Positions 9,140 through 19,970 of a stretch of 51,003 bases of DNA are shown here, piece by piece. The notes under the pieces were generated by a model. That model did no database searches, was not told the DNA's origin, and saw only the letters and a list, made by a program, of their open reading frames with translations. Location: NCBI GenBank assembly GCA_902514605.1, contig CABXRL010000003.1, positions 1 to 51,003 on the forward strand. Reading direction: 5' to 3'. How positions within the stretch are numbered: position 1 is the first letter of the stretch; every line of letters begins with the position of its first letter. Position numbers and translations under genes: made by a program. This DNA is from an uncultured Pelagibacteraceae bacterium (GTDB lineage Bacteria; Pseudomonadota; Alphaproteobacteria; Pelagibacterales; Pelagibacteraceae).

Positions 9140-10498
9140 ATGTTTGAAAATTTGACAAATAAATTTGAAGAAATTTTTTCTTCTTTAAAAAAAGCTCCTT
9201 CACTTGATGAAAATCAAGTTGATGAAGGTTTGAGAGGTATTAGGCAAGCGCTCCTTGAAGCAGATGTATCTTTAGACGTAGCTAAAGAATTTATTGAAAA
9301 AGTTAAGCCAAAAGCTTTAGGACAAGAAATAATTAGATCTACATCACCTGGAGATATGGTGGTTAAGATTGTTTATGATGAATTAGTAAGTTTGCTTGGT
9401 GAAAAGAACAATGATGTAAATCTTAATGCAGTTCCACCAGTGCCGATAATGCTAGTTGGATTACAGGGCTCTGGTAAAACAACTACAACCGCTAAACTTG
9501 CAAGGTATTTAGAGGGTACAAAAAAGAAAAAGGTAATGATGGTTAGTTTGGATATTTATAGACCAGCGGCTCAGGAACAACTAAAATCTTTAGGGGAGCA
9601 AAATAATATATTAACTCTTCCAATAATCGAAGGACAGAAACCTGCAGACATTTGTCAAAGAGCCATAAGCGCAGCTAATTTAAGTGGTGCTGACATTATA
9701 TTATTTGATACCGCAGGCAGAACGCAGATTGATTTACAAATGATGAGTGAAATAAAACAAATTGAAAATACTATAAATCCTGCAGAAACTTTTTTAGTTG
9801 CAGACTCACTTACTGGACAAGTGGCAGCGTCAGTCGCAAAAGAATTTAAAAATACTGTAAATCTCTCAGGAATAATTTTAACAAGAGCAGATGGTGATGC
9901 CAGAGGTGGAGCAGCTGTAAGTATGAAATTTGTTTCTCAAGTTCCTATAAAATTTTTAGGAGTAGGTGAAAAAATTGAAAATCTTGAAGTGTTTCACCCA
10001 GATAGAATTGCGAATAGAATTTTGGGTATGGGAGATATTGTATCTCTTGTGGAAAAAGCAGCTCAAGATCTTGGCGAAGAAAATATTAGAAAGGCTGAAG
10101 AAAATTTAAAAAAAGGACAATTTTCAATGCAAGATTATTTAACCCAATTAAGACAAATGAAAAAAATGGGTGGAATAGAAGGAGTAATGTCTTTTATGCC
10201 AGGTGTATCTAAAGTTAAATCACAAATGGATGCAGCAGGTATAGATGAGAGTGTAATTACAAAAAATGAAGCAATAATTTTATCTATGACAAAAAAAGAA
10301 AGAGAGAACCCAAAAATAATTGATGGTTCTAGAAAAAAAAGAATTGCTAATGGTTCTGGAACTGATCCGGCCACTATCAATAAATTGCTAAAGCAATTTA
10401 AAATGATGTCTGAAATGATGAAAAAAATGTCCAGGGGAAATTTGAAAGGTATGTCTGATAAAGGAATACCACCAGAATTATTTAATCAATTAAAATAA
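9140..10498 (+). CDS. ffh: Signal recognition particle protein Ffh
   Basis: GLQGSGKTTTTAKLA, DIYRPAAQEQL, Met-rich M domain; ATG at 9140 preferred (MFENLTNKFEEIF). Confidence 0.96.
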   Translation: MFENLTNKFEEIFSSLKKAPSLDENQVDEGLRGIRQALLEADVSLDVAKEFIEKVKPKALGQEIIRSTSPGDMVVKIVYDELVSLLGEKNNDVNLNAVPPVPIMLVGLQGSGKTTTTAKLARYLEGTKKKKVMMVSLDIYRPAAQEQLKSLGEQNNILTLPIIEGQKPADICQRAISAANLSGADIILFDTAGRTQIDLQMMSEIKQIENTINPAETFLVADSLTGQVAASVAKEFKNTVNLSGIILTRADGDARGGAAVSMKFVSQVPIKFLGVGEKIENLEVFHPDRIANRILGMGDIVSLVEKAAQDLGEENIRKAEENLKKGQFSMQDYLTQLRQMKKMGGIEGVMSFMPGVSKVKSQMDAAGIDESVITKNEAIILSMTKKERENPKIIDGSRKKRIANGSGTDPATINKLLKQFKMMSEMMKKMSRGNLKGMSDKGIPPELFNQLK

Positions 10499-10512
10499 AT
10501 AAAGGAGAATGA

Positions 10513-10905
10513 ATGCTTAAGTTAAGGTTATCAAGAGGTGGAACTAAAAAGAGACCTGTTTACAAACTTGTTGTAGCAGATAGTCGTTTTGCAAGAGATG
10601 GAAGATTTATTGAAAAAGTAGGTTTTTTTAATCCCTTACTTCCTAAAGAGAAAAAAGAGAGAATTGGACTTGAGGCTGAAAGAATCAAGTATTGGTTAGG
10701 TCAAGGTGCACAACCAACAACAAGAGTAGCAAGAATTTTAGGCGAAAATGAATTAATGCCTATGCCTGCAAATGGAAATAATCCTCAAAAAGCAGTTCCA
10801 AAGAAAGATAGAAAAAAAGAAGGATCTGAAGAAGCTCCAAAAGCAGATGCAGCACCAGCAGCAGAAGCTAAAAAGGAAGAAGCTCCAAAAGCAGAAAAAA
10901 AATAA
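10513..10905 (+). CDS. rpsP: 30S ribosomal protein S16 with Ala/Lys/Glu-rich C-terminal extension
   Basis: MLKLRLSRGGTKKRPVYKLVVADSRFARDGRFIE; RBS aaaggag. Confidence 0.96.
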   Translation: MLKLRLSRGGTKKRPVYKLVVADSRFARDGRFIEKVGFFNPLLPKEKKERIGLEAERIKYWLGQGAQPTTRVARILGENELMPMPANGNNPQKAVPKKDRKKEGSEEAPKADAAPAAEAKKEEAPKAEKK

Positions 10906-10913
10906 TATAAATT

Positions 10914-11606
10914 TTGTATATGTTTCAAGCTCAAGTATTCACTCTTTATCCAGAAGTTTTCCCTGGACCATTGTCTAAAGGTCTTTACGGAAAAGCTTTA
11001 TTTAATAAATTATGGGATTTAAAAGTAATAAATATTAGAGACTCAGCAAATGATAAACACAAAACAGTTGATGATAATCCATATGGTGGTGGAACAGGGA
11101 TGCTAATCAAACCGGATGTTTTAGCTAAATCAATCGATCAAAATATTGAGACGGGAGAGAGAGTTTTTTATCTTTCACCAAAAGGAAAAAAATTTGATCA
11201 AAAACTTGCTCAAGATTTATCAAAAGAAAAATCAGTAGCATTGATATGTGGCCACTTTGAAGGAGTTGATGAAAGAGTATTAAACACAAGAAATATTGAA
11301 GAAATAAGCGTTGGAGATTATATTTTGTCTGGAGGTGAAACTGCTGCATTAGTAGTTCTTGATAGTATTTTACGACTTCTACCTGGTGTTTTAGGCAACG
11401 AAAAATCCTCAATGGACGAAACCTTTGAAAATGGTCTTTTAGAGTATCCGCAATATACAAAACCACAAATTTGGGAGGAAAAATCTGTTCCAGAGGTGTT
11501 ATTATCTGGAGATCACAGTAAAATTAAAGACTGGCGTTTATCTCAATCTGAGGCTATAACACGCGTCCGAAGACCAGATTTGTGGCATAAATATAAGAAA
11601 GACTAA
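10914..11606 (+). CDS. trmD: tRNA (guanine-N1)-methyltransferase
   Basis: [40 protein letters not shown] motifs. Confidence 0.96.
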   Translation: MYMFQAQVFTLYPEVFPGPLSKGLYGKALFNKLWDLKVINIRDSANDKHKTVDDNPYGGGTGMLIKPDVLAKSIDQNIETGERVFYLSPKGKKFDQKLAQDLSKEKSVALICGHFEGVDERVLNTRNIEEISVGDYILSGGETAALVVLDSILRLLPGVLGNEKSSMDETFENGLLEYPQYTKPQIWEEKSVPEVLLSGDHSKIKDWRLSQSEAITRVRRPDLWHKYKKD

Positions 11607-11622
11607 TTTGTTAAGTATTGAA

Positions 11623-12198
11623 ATGAAAACCATTGAAGAGATAAATCGACACAACATCAAAAAAATTTTATCAGAAAAAAAAATCCCTGATTTTTTTCCT
11701 GGGGATGTTGTTAAGGTTGGTGTTAGAATTACAGAAGGTAAAAAAGAGCGTATCCAGTATTTTGAAGGTGTCTGTATTGCTAAAAAAAATAGAGACCTAA
11801 ATTCGTCCTTTACAGTAAGAAAAATTTCTTTCGGAGAAGGTGTTGAGAGAACTTTTCCATTATATGGAACTGTAATTGACTCAATTAAAGTTATCCGGTC
11901 AGGAAAGGTAAGACGGGCTAAACTTTATTATTTAAGAGATAGAACTGGTAAATCCGCAAGAATAGCAGAGAAAATTAGAAAAAAAATCGGTATCGATATC
12001 GATGTAAAACCAGAAAAAGTGAACGAGGAAAATTTAGCTCCAGCAATACAAGAAACCGAAATTGTGTCTAAAACAGAGAATCCTAGCACTCCAGAGGTTA
12101 AAGATAACGGATTGGCTAAAAAAGAACCTCAAAAAGAGGCTTCTATTGGCGAAACTAAAGTTGAAAAAAAACTTGAAAACCCAATAGAAAAAAAATAA
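11623..12198 (+). CDS. rplS: 50S ribosomal protein L19 with charged C-terminal tail
   Basis: [35 protein letters not shown] at 11623 preferred over TTG 11608. Confidence 0.95.
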   Translation: MKTIEEINRHNIKKILSEKKIPDFFPGDVVKVGVRITEGKKERIQYFEGVCIAKKNRDLNSSFTVRKISFGEGVERTFPLYGTVIDSIKVIRSGKVRRAKLYYLRDRTGKSARIAEKIRKKIGIDIDVKPEKVNEENLAPAIQETEIVSKTENPSTPEVKDNGLAKKEPQKEASIGETKVEKKLENPIEKK

Positions 12199-12209
12199 TT
12201 TTTTTTTCA

Positions 12210-13613
12210 ATGCCCAATACTCTTTACGATAAAATTTGGAACGATCACTTGGTTGATCAACAAGATGATGGCACAGCCTTAATATTTGTTGATAGACATT
12301 TAGTTCATGAGGTCACAAGTCCTCAAGCGTTTGAAGGACTAAGAAACTCTAACCGCACAGTAAGACATCCAAAATTAACACTTGCGGTTGCAGACCACAA
12401 CGTTCCAACAACTGATAGATCAAAAGGCATTTCAGATGAAGAGTCTAAAATACAAGTTGATACCTTAGAATCAAATTGCAAAGAATTTGGGATTCAATTA
12501 TTTGGGATGGGAGATAAAAGACAGGGCATCGTACATATAATTGGACCAGAGCAAGGTTTCACTCAACCTGGAACAGTGATTGTTTGTGGTGATAGTCATA
12601 CAGCGACACACGGTGCATTTGGTTCCTTAGCATTTGGAATTGGGACATCAGAGGTAGAACATGTATTAGCAACCCAAACTTTAGTTCAAAAAAAAGCAAA
12701 AAATTTTAGAGTAAATGTTGACGGTAAACTACCGTTAGGAGTTACTTCTAAAGATGTAATTCTTCAAATAATTGGAAAAATTGGTACCGCTGGTGGAACA
12801 GGCTGTGTAATAGAATATGCAGGTGACTTAATTAGATCTTTAAGTGTTGAGCAAAGAATGACTATTTGCAATATGACTATTGAGGGAGGTGCAAGAGCAG
12901 GATTGATAGCACCTGATGAAAAGATATTTAAATATTTAGAGGGCAAACCAATGTCTCCAAAAGGCGAAGCTTGGGATAAAGCTATAGAATATTGGAAAAA
13001 ATTGAGAACAGATGACGGCGCTAAATTTGATAAAGAAATAAATCTTAAAGCAGAAGAAATCTTACCAATGATTACTTGGGGAACATCCCCTCAAGACGTA
13101 ATTACAATAGATGGAAAGGTTCCAAATCCTCTAAATGAAAAAGACGAGGATAGAAAAAATTCTTTAGAGAGATCTTTGAATTATATGGGCTTAAAACCCA
13201 ACATGGCAGCAAAAGATATTAAGATAGACAAAGTATTTATAGGAAGCTGTACCAATGGAAGAATAGAAGATTTAAGAGAAGCTGCAAAAATTTTAAAAGA
13301 TAAAAAGATAGCTGCTCATGTTCATGCTATGGTTGTTCCTGGCTCAGGTTTAGTAAAAGAACAAGCAGAGCAAGAAGGATTGGATAAAATTTTTGTTAAT
13401 TCTGGTTTTGAATGGAGAGAACCAGGATGTTCAATGTGTTTAGCTATGAATGCGGATAAATTAAAACCACAAGAAAGATGTGCATCGACATCAAATAGAA
13501 ATTTTGAAGGCAGACAGGGTAGAGGTGGTAGAACTCATTTAGTAAGTCCAGGTATGGCAGCTGCAGCTGCTATTTCCGGAAACCTTGATGATGTTAGAAA
13601 GTATCAAAATTAA
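12210..13613 (+). CDS. leuC: 3-isopropylmalate dehydratase large subunit
   Basis: Aconitase-family motifs ([37 protein letters not shown]). Confidence 0.97.
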   Translation: MPNTLYDKIWNDHLVDQQDDGTALIFVDRHLVHEVTSPQAFEGLRNSNRTVRHPKLTLAVADHNVPTTDRSKGISDEESKIQVDTLESNCKEFGIQLFGMGDKRQGIVHIIGPEQGFTQPGTVIVCGDSHTATHGAFGSLAFGIGTSEVEHVLATQTLVQKKAKNFRVNVDGKLPLGVTSKDVILQIIGKIGTAGGTGCVIEYAGDLIRSLSVEQRMTICNMTIEGGARAGLIAPDEKIFKYLEGKPMSPKGEAWDKAIEYWKKLRTDDGAKFDKEINLKAEEILPMITWGTSPQDVITIDGKVPNPLNEKDEDRKNSLERSLNYMGLKPNMAAKDIKIDKVFIGSCTNGRIEDLREAAKILKDKKIAAHVHAMVVPGSGLVKEQAEQEGLDKIFVNSGFEWREPGCSMCLAMNADKLKPQERCASTSNRNFEGRQGRGGRTHLVSPGMAAAAAISGNLDDVRKYQN

Positions 13614-13614
13614 A

Positions 13615-14220
13615 ATGCAAAAATTTAATACATTAAAAAGTATTCCTGCTTACTTACCAATTGTCAATATTGATACAGATATGATAATTCCAAAACAATT
13701 TTTAAAAACTATTAAAAGAACTGGTCTTGGCAAAAACTTATTTTTTGAGATGAGATATGATGACAATGGAAATGAAATTAACAACTTTGTTTTAAATAAA
13801 AATCCTTTTAATAAATCGAAAATTTTAATAGCTGGAAAGAACTTTGGGTGTGGTTCTTCAAGAGAACATGCCCCATGGGCATTACTAGATTTTGGGATTA
13901 CTTGTGTTATTAGTTCTAGTTTTGCTGATATTTTTTATAGCAATTGTTTTAAAAATGGAATCTTGCCAATTATTCTTGATGATGAAAAAATCAAAGAGCT
14001 GTCAGAATATGCAAACAGAAAAGAAGAAATTTCAATTGATCTAAGTGAAGAAAAGATTGTTTATGGAAATAGTAAAATTAATTTTGAAATAGACCCATTT
14101 AAAAAAAAATGCTTGTTAGAAGGGTTAGATGACATAGCTTTATCTTTAAAAAAATCAGAAAAGATTAAAACTTTTGAAAATAATTTAAAAATTAGAAAGT
14201 CCTGGATTTTTAATGATTAA
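13615..14220 (+). CDS. leuD: 3-isopropylmalate dehydratase small subunit
   Basis: [38 protein letters not shown] at 13615 preferred. Confidence 0.96.
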   Translation: MQKFNTLKSIPAYLPIVNIDTDMIIPKQFLKTIKRTGLGKNLFFEMRYDDNGNEINNFVLNKNPFNKSKILIAGKNFGCGSSREHAPWALLDFGITCVISSSFADIFYSNCFKNGILPIILDDEKIKELSEYANRKEEISIDLSEEKIVYGNSKINFEIDPFKKKCLLEGLDDIALSLKKSEKIKTFENNLKIRKSWIFND

Positions 14221-15319
14221 AGTCAAAAAAAGAAAAATTTTGTTGCTACCAGGTGATGGAATTGGACCTGAAGTTATTGGCGAAGTGAAAAAAATAATTA
14301 ATTGGTTTAACGATAAAAAATCTCTTGATTTTGAAATAGACGAAGATCTTGCTGGAGGTTGTTCTTTTGATAAACATGGCACTCCTATTACAGATGAAGT
14401 ATTTTATAAAGCATTAGAAAGTGCAGTTGTAATGCTAGGAGCAGTTGGAGGACCTAAATGGGACAACGTTGAGTTTTCAAAAAAACCTGAAAGAGCATTA
14501 TTAAAACTTAGAAAAGAGCTGAAGTTATTTGCTAATCTTAGACCCGCAATATGTTTTAAACAATTAGTTGATGCTTCTACTTTAAAACCAGAAATTGTTT
14601 CAGGTTTAGATATAATGATTGTAAGAGAACTTACAGGTGGAATATATTTTGGCGAACCAAGAGGAATTAAGCCAGTCGAAAATGGAGAAAGAAAAGGAAT
14701 TAATACTCATACTTACACTAGCAGTGAAATAATAAGAGTAGCTAAGGTTGCTTTTGATTTAGCAAAGAAAAGATTAAATAAAGTTACGTCGTGTGAAAAA
14801 TCTAATGTAATGGAGGCAGGACAACTTTGGAAAGAAGAGGTTCAAGCTTTACATGAAAAAGAATATAAGGATGTAGAATTAAGTCATATGCTTGCTGATA
14901 ATTGTGCGATGCAATTGTTAAGAAATCCAAAACAATTTGATGTGATTGTTACTGATAATTTATTTGGAGATATGTTATCTGATCAAGCTTCGATGCTGAC
15001 TGGATCTTTAGGACTTTTACCTTCAGCATCATTAGGTGCAAAAAATAAAGATGGTGAAATGAGAGCTATGTATGAACCAATTCATGGATCGGCTCCAGAT
15101 ATAGCAGGAAAAGGGATAGCGAACCCGATTGCTACTATATTAAGTTTTGCAATGGCTTTGAGATATTCCCTGGACCTAGATAAAGAAGCTGGAGCTTTAG
15201 AACAAGCTGTTCAAGATGTGTTAAATGATGGCTTAAGAACAAGGGATATTTTATCGGATAAAATGAAAGAGGTTTCTACCTCTCAAATGGGTGATGCGAT
15301 AATTTCAAAATTGCAATAA
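14213..15319 (+). CDS. leuB: 3-isopropylmalate dehydrogenase
   Basis: [57 protein letters not shown]. Confidence 0.97.
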   Translation: MIKVKKRKILLLPGDGIGPEVIGEVKKIINWFNDKKSLDFEIDEDLAGGCSFDKHGTPITDEVFYKALESAVVMLGAVGGPKWDNVEFSKKPERALLKLRKELKLFANLRPAICFKQLVDASTLKPEIVSGLDIMIVRELTGGIYFGEPRGIKPVENGERKGINTHTYTSSEIIRVAKVAFDLAKKRLNKVTSCEKSNVMEAGQLWKEEVQALHEKEYKDVELSHMLADNCAMQLLRNPKQFDVIVTDNLFGDMLSDQASMLTGSLGLLPSASLGAKNKDGEMRAMYEPIHGSAPDIAGKGIANPIATILSFAMALRYSLDLDKEAGALEQAVQDVLNDGLRTRDILSDKMKEVSTSQMGDAIISKLQ

Positions 15320-15345
15320 TTCATTAATTATCTTAAACTAATTTA

Positions 15346-17109
15346 ATGCCAAGCTATACTGCACCAGTAGAAGACATGATGTTTCTTTTTGAGAAATTAA
15401 GAGACAATAAAAATTATAATGAACTAGAAAAATATAAAGAAGTCAGTGTAGACCTCGTTAAAGATATTTTAGAGGAAGCAGCTAAAATTAATCAAAATAT
15501 AATTTTACCACTTGCTAAAGTTGGAGACGAAAATCCTGCAGTTTTAGAAAATGGAGTTGTAAGAACCCCTCCTGGGTATAAAGAGGCATATCAGAAATAT
15601 ATTCAAGATGGTTGGACATCGCTATCCTGTGATCCAAAATATGGTGGTCAAGGGATGCCAAAAACTGTTAGCGCGTTTTTTGATGAGATGCTTTCCTCAG
15701 CGAGTTTATCGTTTAAACTTTATAGTGAACTAAGTATTGGTGCGTATAATTGTATTCATCATCATGCTTCAGAAGAAATAAAAAACAAATATCTACCAAA
15801 AATAGTTGAAGGTAAGTGGAGTGGTACGATGTGTTTAACTGAGCCAATTTGTGGAACTGACTTAGGACTTCTGAAAACTAAAGCTGAAAAACAAACTGAT
15901 GGAACATATAAACTTAGTGGTCAAAAAATATTCATTACCTCTGGTGATCAAGATCTTACAGAAAACATTATTCATTTAGTAATTGCTAGAGCTACGGATT
16001 CTCCTGCAGGAACAAAAGGAATAAGTTTATTTTTGGTACCAAAGTTTAAAGTTAATGATGATGGAAGTGTAGGTCCTAGAAATGGAATATCAACAGGATC
16101 GATAGAAAGTAAAATGGGGATCAAAGGCTCTGCAACATGTGTACTTAACTTTGATGGCGCAACTGGTTATATGATTGGAAAAAAAGATAAAGGTTTAAGT
16201 GCTATGTTTACAATGATGAATTTGGAAAGAATTGTTGTTGGTATTCAAGGGTTAGGTATTTCAGAAATTGCTTATCAAAATTCACTAGCTTATGCAAAAG
16301 AGAGAAAACAAGGAAAAACTAATAATACTCAATCATCAAATGGTGCAGATTTTATTATTGAGCATGCCGATATCAGAAAATCATTGTTGAATATGAAATC
16401 AATAATAGAGGGAGAACGGGCTTTATGTTTTTGGTTATCTCAGCAAACTGAGGTTAGCTTAAATCATCCAGATGAAAAAATTCGACAGGAAGCGTCTGAT
16501 TATGTCTCCTTAATGACTCCTGTAGTTAAATCGTTATTTACAGATTTAGGCATGGAAATAACAAATGATGCAATGCAGATTTTCGGAGGATATGGTTATA
16601 CAAAAGATCAGGGAATTGAACAATTATATAGAGATAATAGAATTACACCAATTTATGAAGGCACTAATTCGGTTCAAGCAGCAGATCTAGTCTTTAGAAA
16701 GCTATCAAATAAAAATGGAAATATAATCAAAAATTTTTTAGATTTAATTAAATCTGAGACTAATTCTAACGATGATAGAATTAAGCCATTTATTGTGAAA
16801 TTTGGGTATTATTTAGATATTTTATCTAGATTTAGTGAATGGACCATTGAGAAAGCAAAAACAGACAAAGATGATGTTAGTGCAGGTGCAAATGATTACT
16901 TAAAAACACTTGGTTACGTGTCCGTCGCTTATGCTTGGATTAAAGTTTTGGAGGTAAGCTTTAAAAATTTCGATGAAAATAAAAAATTTTATGAGGATAA
17001 AATAGATACAGCAAAATTTTATTTTGACAAGGTTTTGCCTCGAGCTGAACTGCATCATAAATCTGCTATTTCAGGGAGTTCAAATATAATGAATTTCAAA
17101 TTTAGTTAA
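15346..17109 (+). CDS. dmdC: Acyl-CoA dehydrogenase, probable methylmercaptopropionyl-CoA dehydrogenase DmdC
   Basis: 587 aa ACAD (GTMCLTEPICGTDLG, QIFGGYGYTKDQGIEQLYRDNRITPIYEGT); clustered with dmdB/dmdA. Confidence 0.85.
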   Translation: MPSYTAPVEDMMFLFEKLRDNKNYNELEKYKEVSVDLVKDILEEAAKINQNIILPLAKVGDENPAVLENGVVRTPPGYKEAYQKYIQDGWTSLSCDPKYGGQGMPKTVSAFFDEMLSSASLSFKLYSELSIGAYNCIHHHASEEIKNKYLPKIVEGKWSGTMCLTEPICGTDLGLLKTKAEKQTDGTYKLSGQKIFITSGDQDLTENIIHLVIARATDSPAGTKGISLFLVPKFKVNDDGSVGPRNGISTGSIESKMGIKGSATCVLNFDGATGYMIGKKDKGLSAMFTMMNLERIVVGIQGLGISEIAYQNSLAYAKERKQGKTNNTQSSNGADFIIEHADIRKSLLNMKSIIEGERALCFWLSQQTEVSLNHPDEKIRQEASDYVSLMTPVVKSLFTDLGMEITNDAMQIFGGYGYTKDQGIEQLYRDNRITPIYEGTNSVQAADLVFRKLSNKNGNIIKNFLDLIKSETNSNDDRIKPFIVKFGYYLDILSRFSEWTIEKAKTDKDDVSAGANDYLKTLGYVSVAYAWIKVLEVSFKNFDENKKFYEDKIDTAKFYFDKVLPRAELHHKSAISGSSNIMNFKFS

Positions 17110-17110
17110 A

Positions 17111-18727
17111 ATGAGTCATTACGATACAAATTTAGATAAAAACAAAGCAAATTATGTTCCATTAACCCCTTTGTCTTTCTTAGAGAGAGCTAAGGATATT
17201 TATCCTAATTATGAGGCAATCGTTTATGAGGATCGAAAATATACTTGGAGTGAGGTTTACAAAAGAGCAATTAAATTTGCTAGTGCGTTGGATAAGATTG
17301 GTATAAAAAAAGGTGATACGGTATCATTTTTAGCTTTTAATACACCAGAAATTTTTGAAGCACATTATTCAGTTCCTATGAGTGGCGCTGTATTAAACAC
17401 AATTAATATTAGATTAGACGCCAATACTATTTCATATATCTTAAAGCATAGTGACGCTAAGGTATTAGTTGTAGACAGACAACTTCATCTTGAAGTAAAA
17501 AAAGCTCTTAATCAATTAGACAAAAAGATTATTATAATTGATATCCAGGATAAGTTTGCCGACCAGTCTAAATTAGGAAAAATTGGAGATTTAGAATATG
17601 AAAGTTTTTTAAGCACAGGTGATGATGACTATATTTGGAAAAAGCCAGAAGACGAGTGGCAAGCTATATCTTTAAGTTATACTTCAGGGACTACAGGAAA
17701 TCCTAAGGGGGTGGTGTATCATCATAGAGGATCTTACTTAATGTCAACAGGAAGCGCTGTAGCATGGAATATGCCAAATAGATTAAATTTTTTAACAATA
17801 GTTCCTATGTTCCACTGTAATGGTTGGTGTTACCCTTGGACAGTACCAATGTTAAATGGTAGAACAATATGTCTTAGAAATATTGATATTAAAAAAATTT
17901 TTGAATTAATAGAAAAATATAATGTTACACATTTTGGTGGTGCTCCAATCATATTAAATATGATTACAGGTGCTCCTGAAAGTGATAGAAAAAAATTAAA
18001 ACATAAGGTTCATGTTTTAACTGCTGGTGCTCCACCACCAAGTATTATTTTTAAAAAGATGAAAGAATTAGGTTTTGAGGTTATGCATGTATATGGTTTA
18101 ACAGAGACTTATGGTCATGTTACTCAATGTGCTTGGAATGACGAATGGAGTAAGTTTGATGAGGATAAACAAAACGAAATAAAAGCGAGACAAGGAGTAA
18201 GGTATCCTAATTTAGAAGGTGCAACCATAATGGATCCTGAGACCATGAAAGAAGTTCCAAAAGATGGAAAGACAATTGGAGAAATTATGCTTAGAGGTAA
18301 TGTGGTCATGAAAGGTTATTTTAAAGATAAAGATGCAACTGACAAAGCAATGGCAGGTGGGTGGTTTCATTCAGGTGATTTAGCTGTAATACACCCTGAT
18401 GGATATGTAAAAATACAAGATAGATCAAAGGATATTATTATTTCAGGAGGAGAGAATATATCCTCAATAGAGATAGAAAATACATTATCTAAACATCCAT
18501 CCGTATCTATTGCTGCTGTAGTTGCAAAACCTGATGAAAAATGGGGCGAAGTTCCATGCGCATTTATTGAAATGGTTAAAGATAAGCCTGTTAGCGGCAA
18601 AGATCTGATTGATTTTTGTAAGGAAACTTTAGCAGGTTTTAAAGTTCCAAAAGAGGTGATTTTCTGTGAATTACCAAAAACGTCAACAGGAAAAATTCAA
18701 AAGTTTGAATTAAGAAAAAAATTCTAG
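17111..18727 (+). CDS. dmdB: AMP-dependent acyl-CoA ligase, probable methylmercaptopropionate-CoA ligase DmdB
   Basis: ANL superfamily (SYTSGTTGNPKGVVYHHRG, GWFHSGDLAVIHPDGYVKIQDRSKDIIISGGENISS, KTSTGKIQKFELR); adjacent to dmdA. Confidence 0.85.
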   Translation: MSHYDTNLDKNKANYVPLTPLSFLERAKDIYPNYEAIVYEDRKYTWSEVYKRAIKFASALDKIGIKKGDTVSFLAFNTPEIFEAHYSVPMSGAVLNTINIRLDANTISYILKHSDAKVLVVDRQLHLEVKKALNQLDKKIIIIDIQDKFADQSKLGKIGDLEYESFLSTGDDDYIWKKPEDEWQAISLSYTSGTTGNPKGVVYHHRGSYLMSTGSAVAWNMPNRLNFLTIVPMFHCNGWCYPWTVPMLNGRTICLRNIDIKKIFELIEKYNVTHFGGAPIILNMITGAPESDRKKLKHKVHVLTAGAPPPSIIFKKMKELGFEVMHVYGLTETYGHVTQCAWNDEWSKFDEDKQNEIKARQGVRYPNLEGATIMDPETMKEVPKDGKTIGEIMLRGNVVMKGYFKDKDATDKAMAGGWFHSGDLAVIHPDGYVKIQDRSKDIIISGGENISSIEIENTLSKHPSVSIAAVVAKPDEKWGEVPCAFIEMVKDKPVSGKDLIDFCKETLAGFKVPKEVIFCELPKTSTGKIQKFELRKKF

Positions 18728-18742
18728 CTATCCAGTTGATCT

Positions 18743-18767
18743 TTGACACTCAAAATAAAAGTGTCAA
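18743..18767 (+). promoter_or_regulatory. Perfect 8-bp hairpin/inverted repeat in the dmdB-dmdA intergenic region
   Basis: TTGACACT caaaataaa AGTGTCAA. Confidence 0.5.
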
Positions 18768-18841
18768 TTCCCGATGTGCACTCATGATTATGATTGAAAA
18801 AGCATTTGAAATAAGAGAAAAGAATAAAAAATTTAAAAAAA

Positions 18842-19951
18842 ATGAAAAATTTTCCAATTGTGAAGTCTAGAAGATTGAGAAGCACACCTTATACTGACAG
18901 GATTGAGACCCATGGTGTAAGTAGCTACACAGTCTATAACCATATGCTTTTACCTGCATCATTTAAGTCTCTAGAATCTGACTATCATCATTTGAAAAAG
19001 TTTGTTCAAGTATGGGATGTAGCTGCAGAAAGACAAGTTGAAATTTCAGGTAAAGATTCTGCACAATTAGTTCAATTAATGACATGTAGGGATTTATCTA
19101 AATCAAAAGTAGGGAGATGTTATTATGCACCACTAATTGATGATCAAGGTTTTTTAGTAAATGATCCAATTATAAATAAGTTAGCAGAGGATAGGTGGTG
19201 GTTATCAATTGCTGATTCTGATGTAATTTTTTTTGCAAAAGGACTTGCCGCAGGAAATAAATTTGATGTTGAAATTAAAGAACCAAATGTAAATATATTG
19301 GCTGTTCAAGGTCCTTCCTCAGATGATTTAATGGCAAAATTATTCGGCGATGAAATAAGACAATTAAAATTTTTTAATTTTAAATATTATGAATTTAATG
19401 AAAAAAGATATTTTATTGCTAGATCAGGTTGGTCGAAACAAAGTGGTTTTGAGATTTATGTAGAAGACAATTTAGCTGGTCAAGATTTATACGATTATCT
19501 TTTTGAATATGGATCAGAATTTAATGTAAAAGCAGGGTGTCCTAATTTGATTGAGAGAATAGAATCTGCACTATTGTCTTATGGAAATGATTTTGATAAC
19601 AGAGACAACCCCTATGAAGCAAATTTTGATAAGTTTATAAATTTAGATAATGAAATTAATTTTTTAGGTAAAGAAAAATTAAAAAAAATAAAAAAAGAAG
19701 GTGTATCAAGAAAGTTAATGGGAGTAAAAATTGATCATGATAAAATCGACATGTATTGTGAAAAGACACTTTTTGATGATAATGATAAAATTGTAGGCTA
19801 TGTTCGATCAGCTGCATATTCCCCAACGTTTGATAAAGTTATTGGTATAGCTATGATAAACAAACCTTATTGGGATGGTAAAACTCAATTTAAAATAGAT
19901 ATTAACGAAAAAATATTTGTAGGAACAATTTGCGATTTACCCTTCATTTAG
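18842..19951 (+). CDS. dmdA: Dimethylsulfoniopropionate demethylase DmdA (GcvT-like)
   Basis: 369 aa GcvT-like protein resembling SAR11 DmdA ([35 protein letters not shown]...), linked to dmdB/dmdC. Confidence 0.9.
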   Translation: MKNFPIVKSRRLRSTPYTDRIETHGVSSYTVYNHMLLPASFKSLESDYHHLKKFVQVWDVAAERQVEISGKDSAQLVQLMTCRDLSKSKVGRCYYAPLIDDQGFLVNDPIINKLAEDRWWLSIADSDVIFFAKGLAAGNKFDVEIKEPNVNILAVQGPSSDDLMAKLFGDEIRQLKFFNFKYYEFNEKRYFIARSGWSKQSGFEIYVEDNLAGQDLYDYLFEYGSEFNVKAGCPNLIERIESALLSYGNDFDNRDNPYEANFDKFINLDNEINFLGKEKLKKIKKEGVSRKLMGVKIDHDKIDMYCEKTLFDDNDKIVGYVRSAAYSPTFDKVIGIAMINKPYWDGKTQFKIDINEKIFVGTICDLPFI

Positions 19952-19970
19952 TATAAAAATAAACGTTAAT

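Noticed and set aside
10772-10978. 68-aa plus-strand ORF overlapping the end of rpsP and start of trmD
   Set aside because: Out-of-frame reading of a Lys/Ala-rich tail (KKLQKQMQHQQQK...); explained by rpsP and trmD.
11125-11466. 113-aa reverse-strand ORF inside trmD
   Set aside because: Antisense shadow; trmD motifs on the plus strand are unambiguous.
12190-12212. T-rich stretch after rplS as a terminator
   Set aside because: No stem precedes the T run, and leuC starts immediately downstream.
18743-18767. Hairpin before dmdA as a Rho-independent terminator or SAM-II/SAM-V type riboswitch
   Set aside because: No U-tract follows, and I could not match the downstream pseudoknot sequence I recall for SAM-II/SAM-V; retained only as an unexplained inverted repeat.
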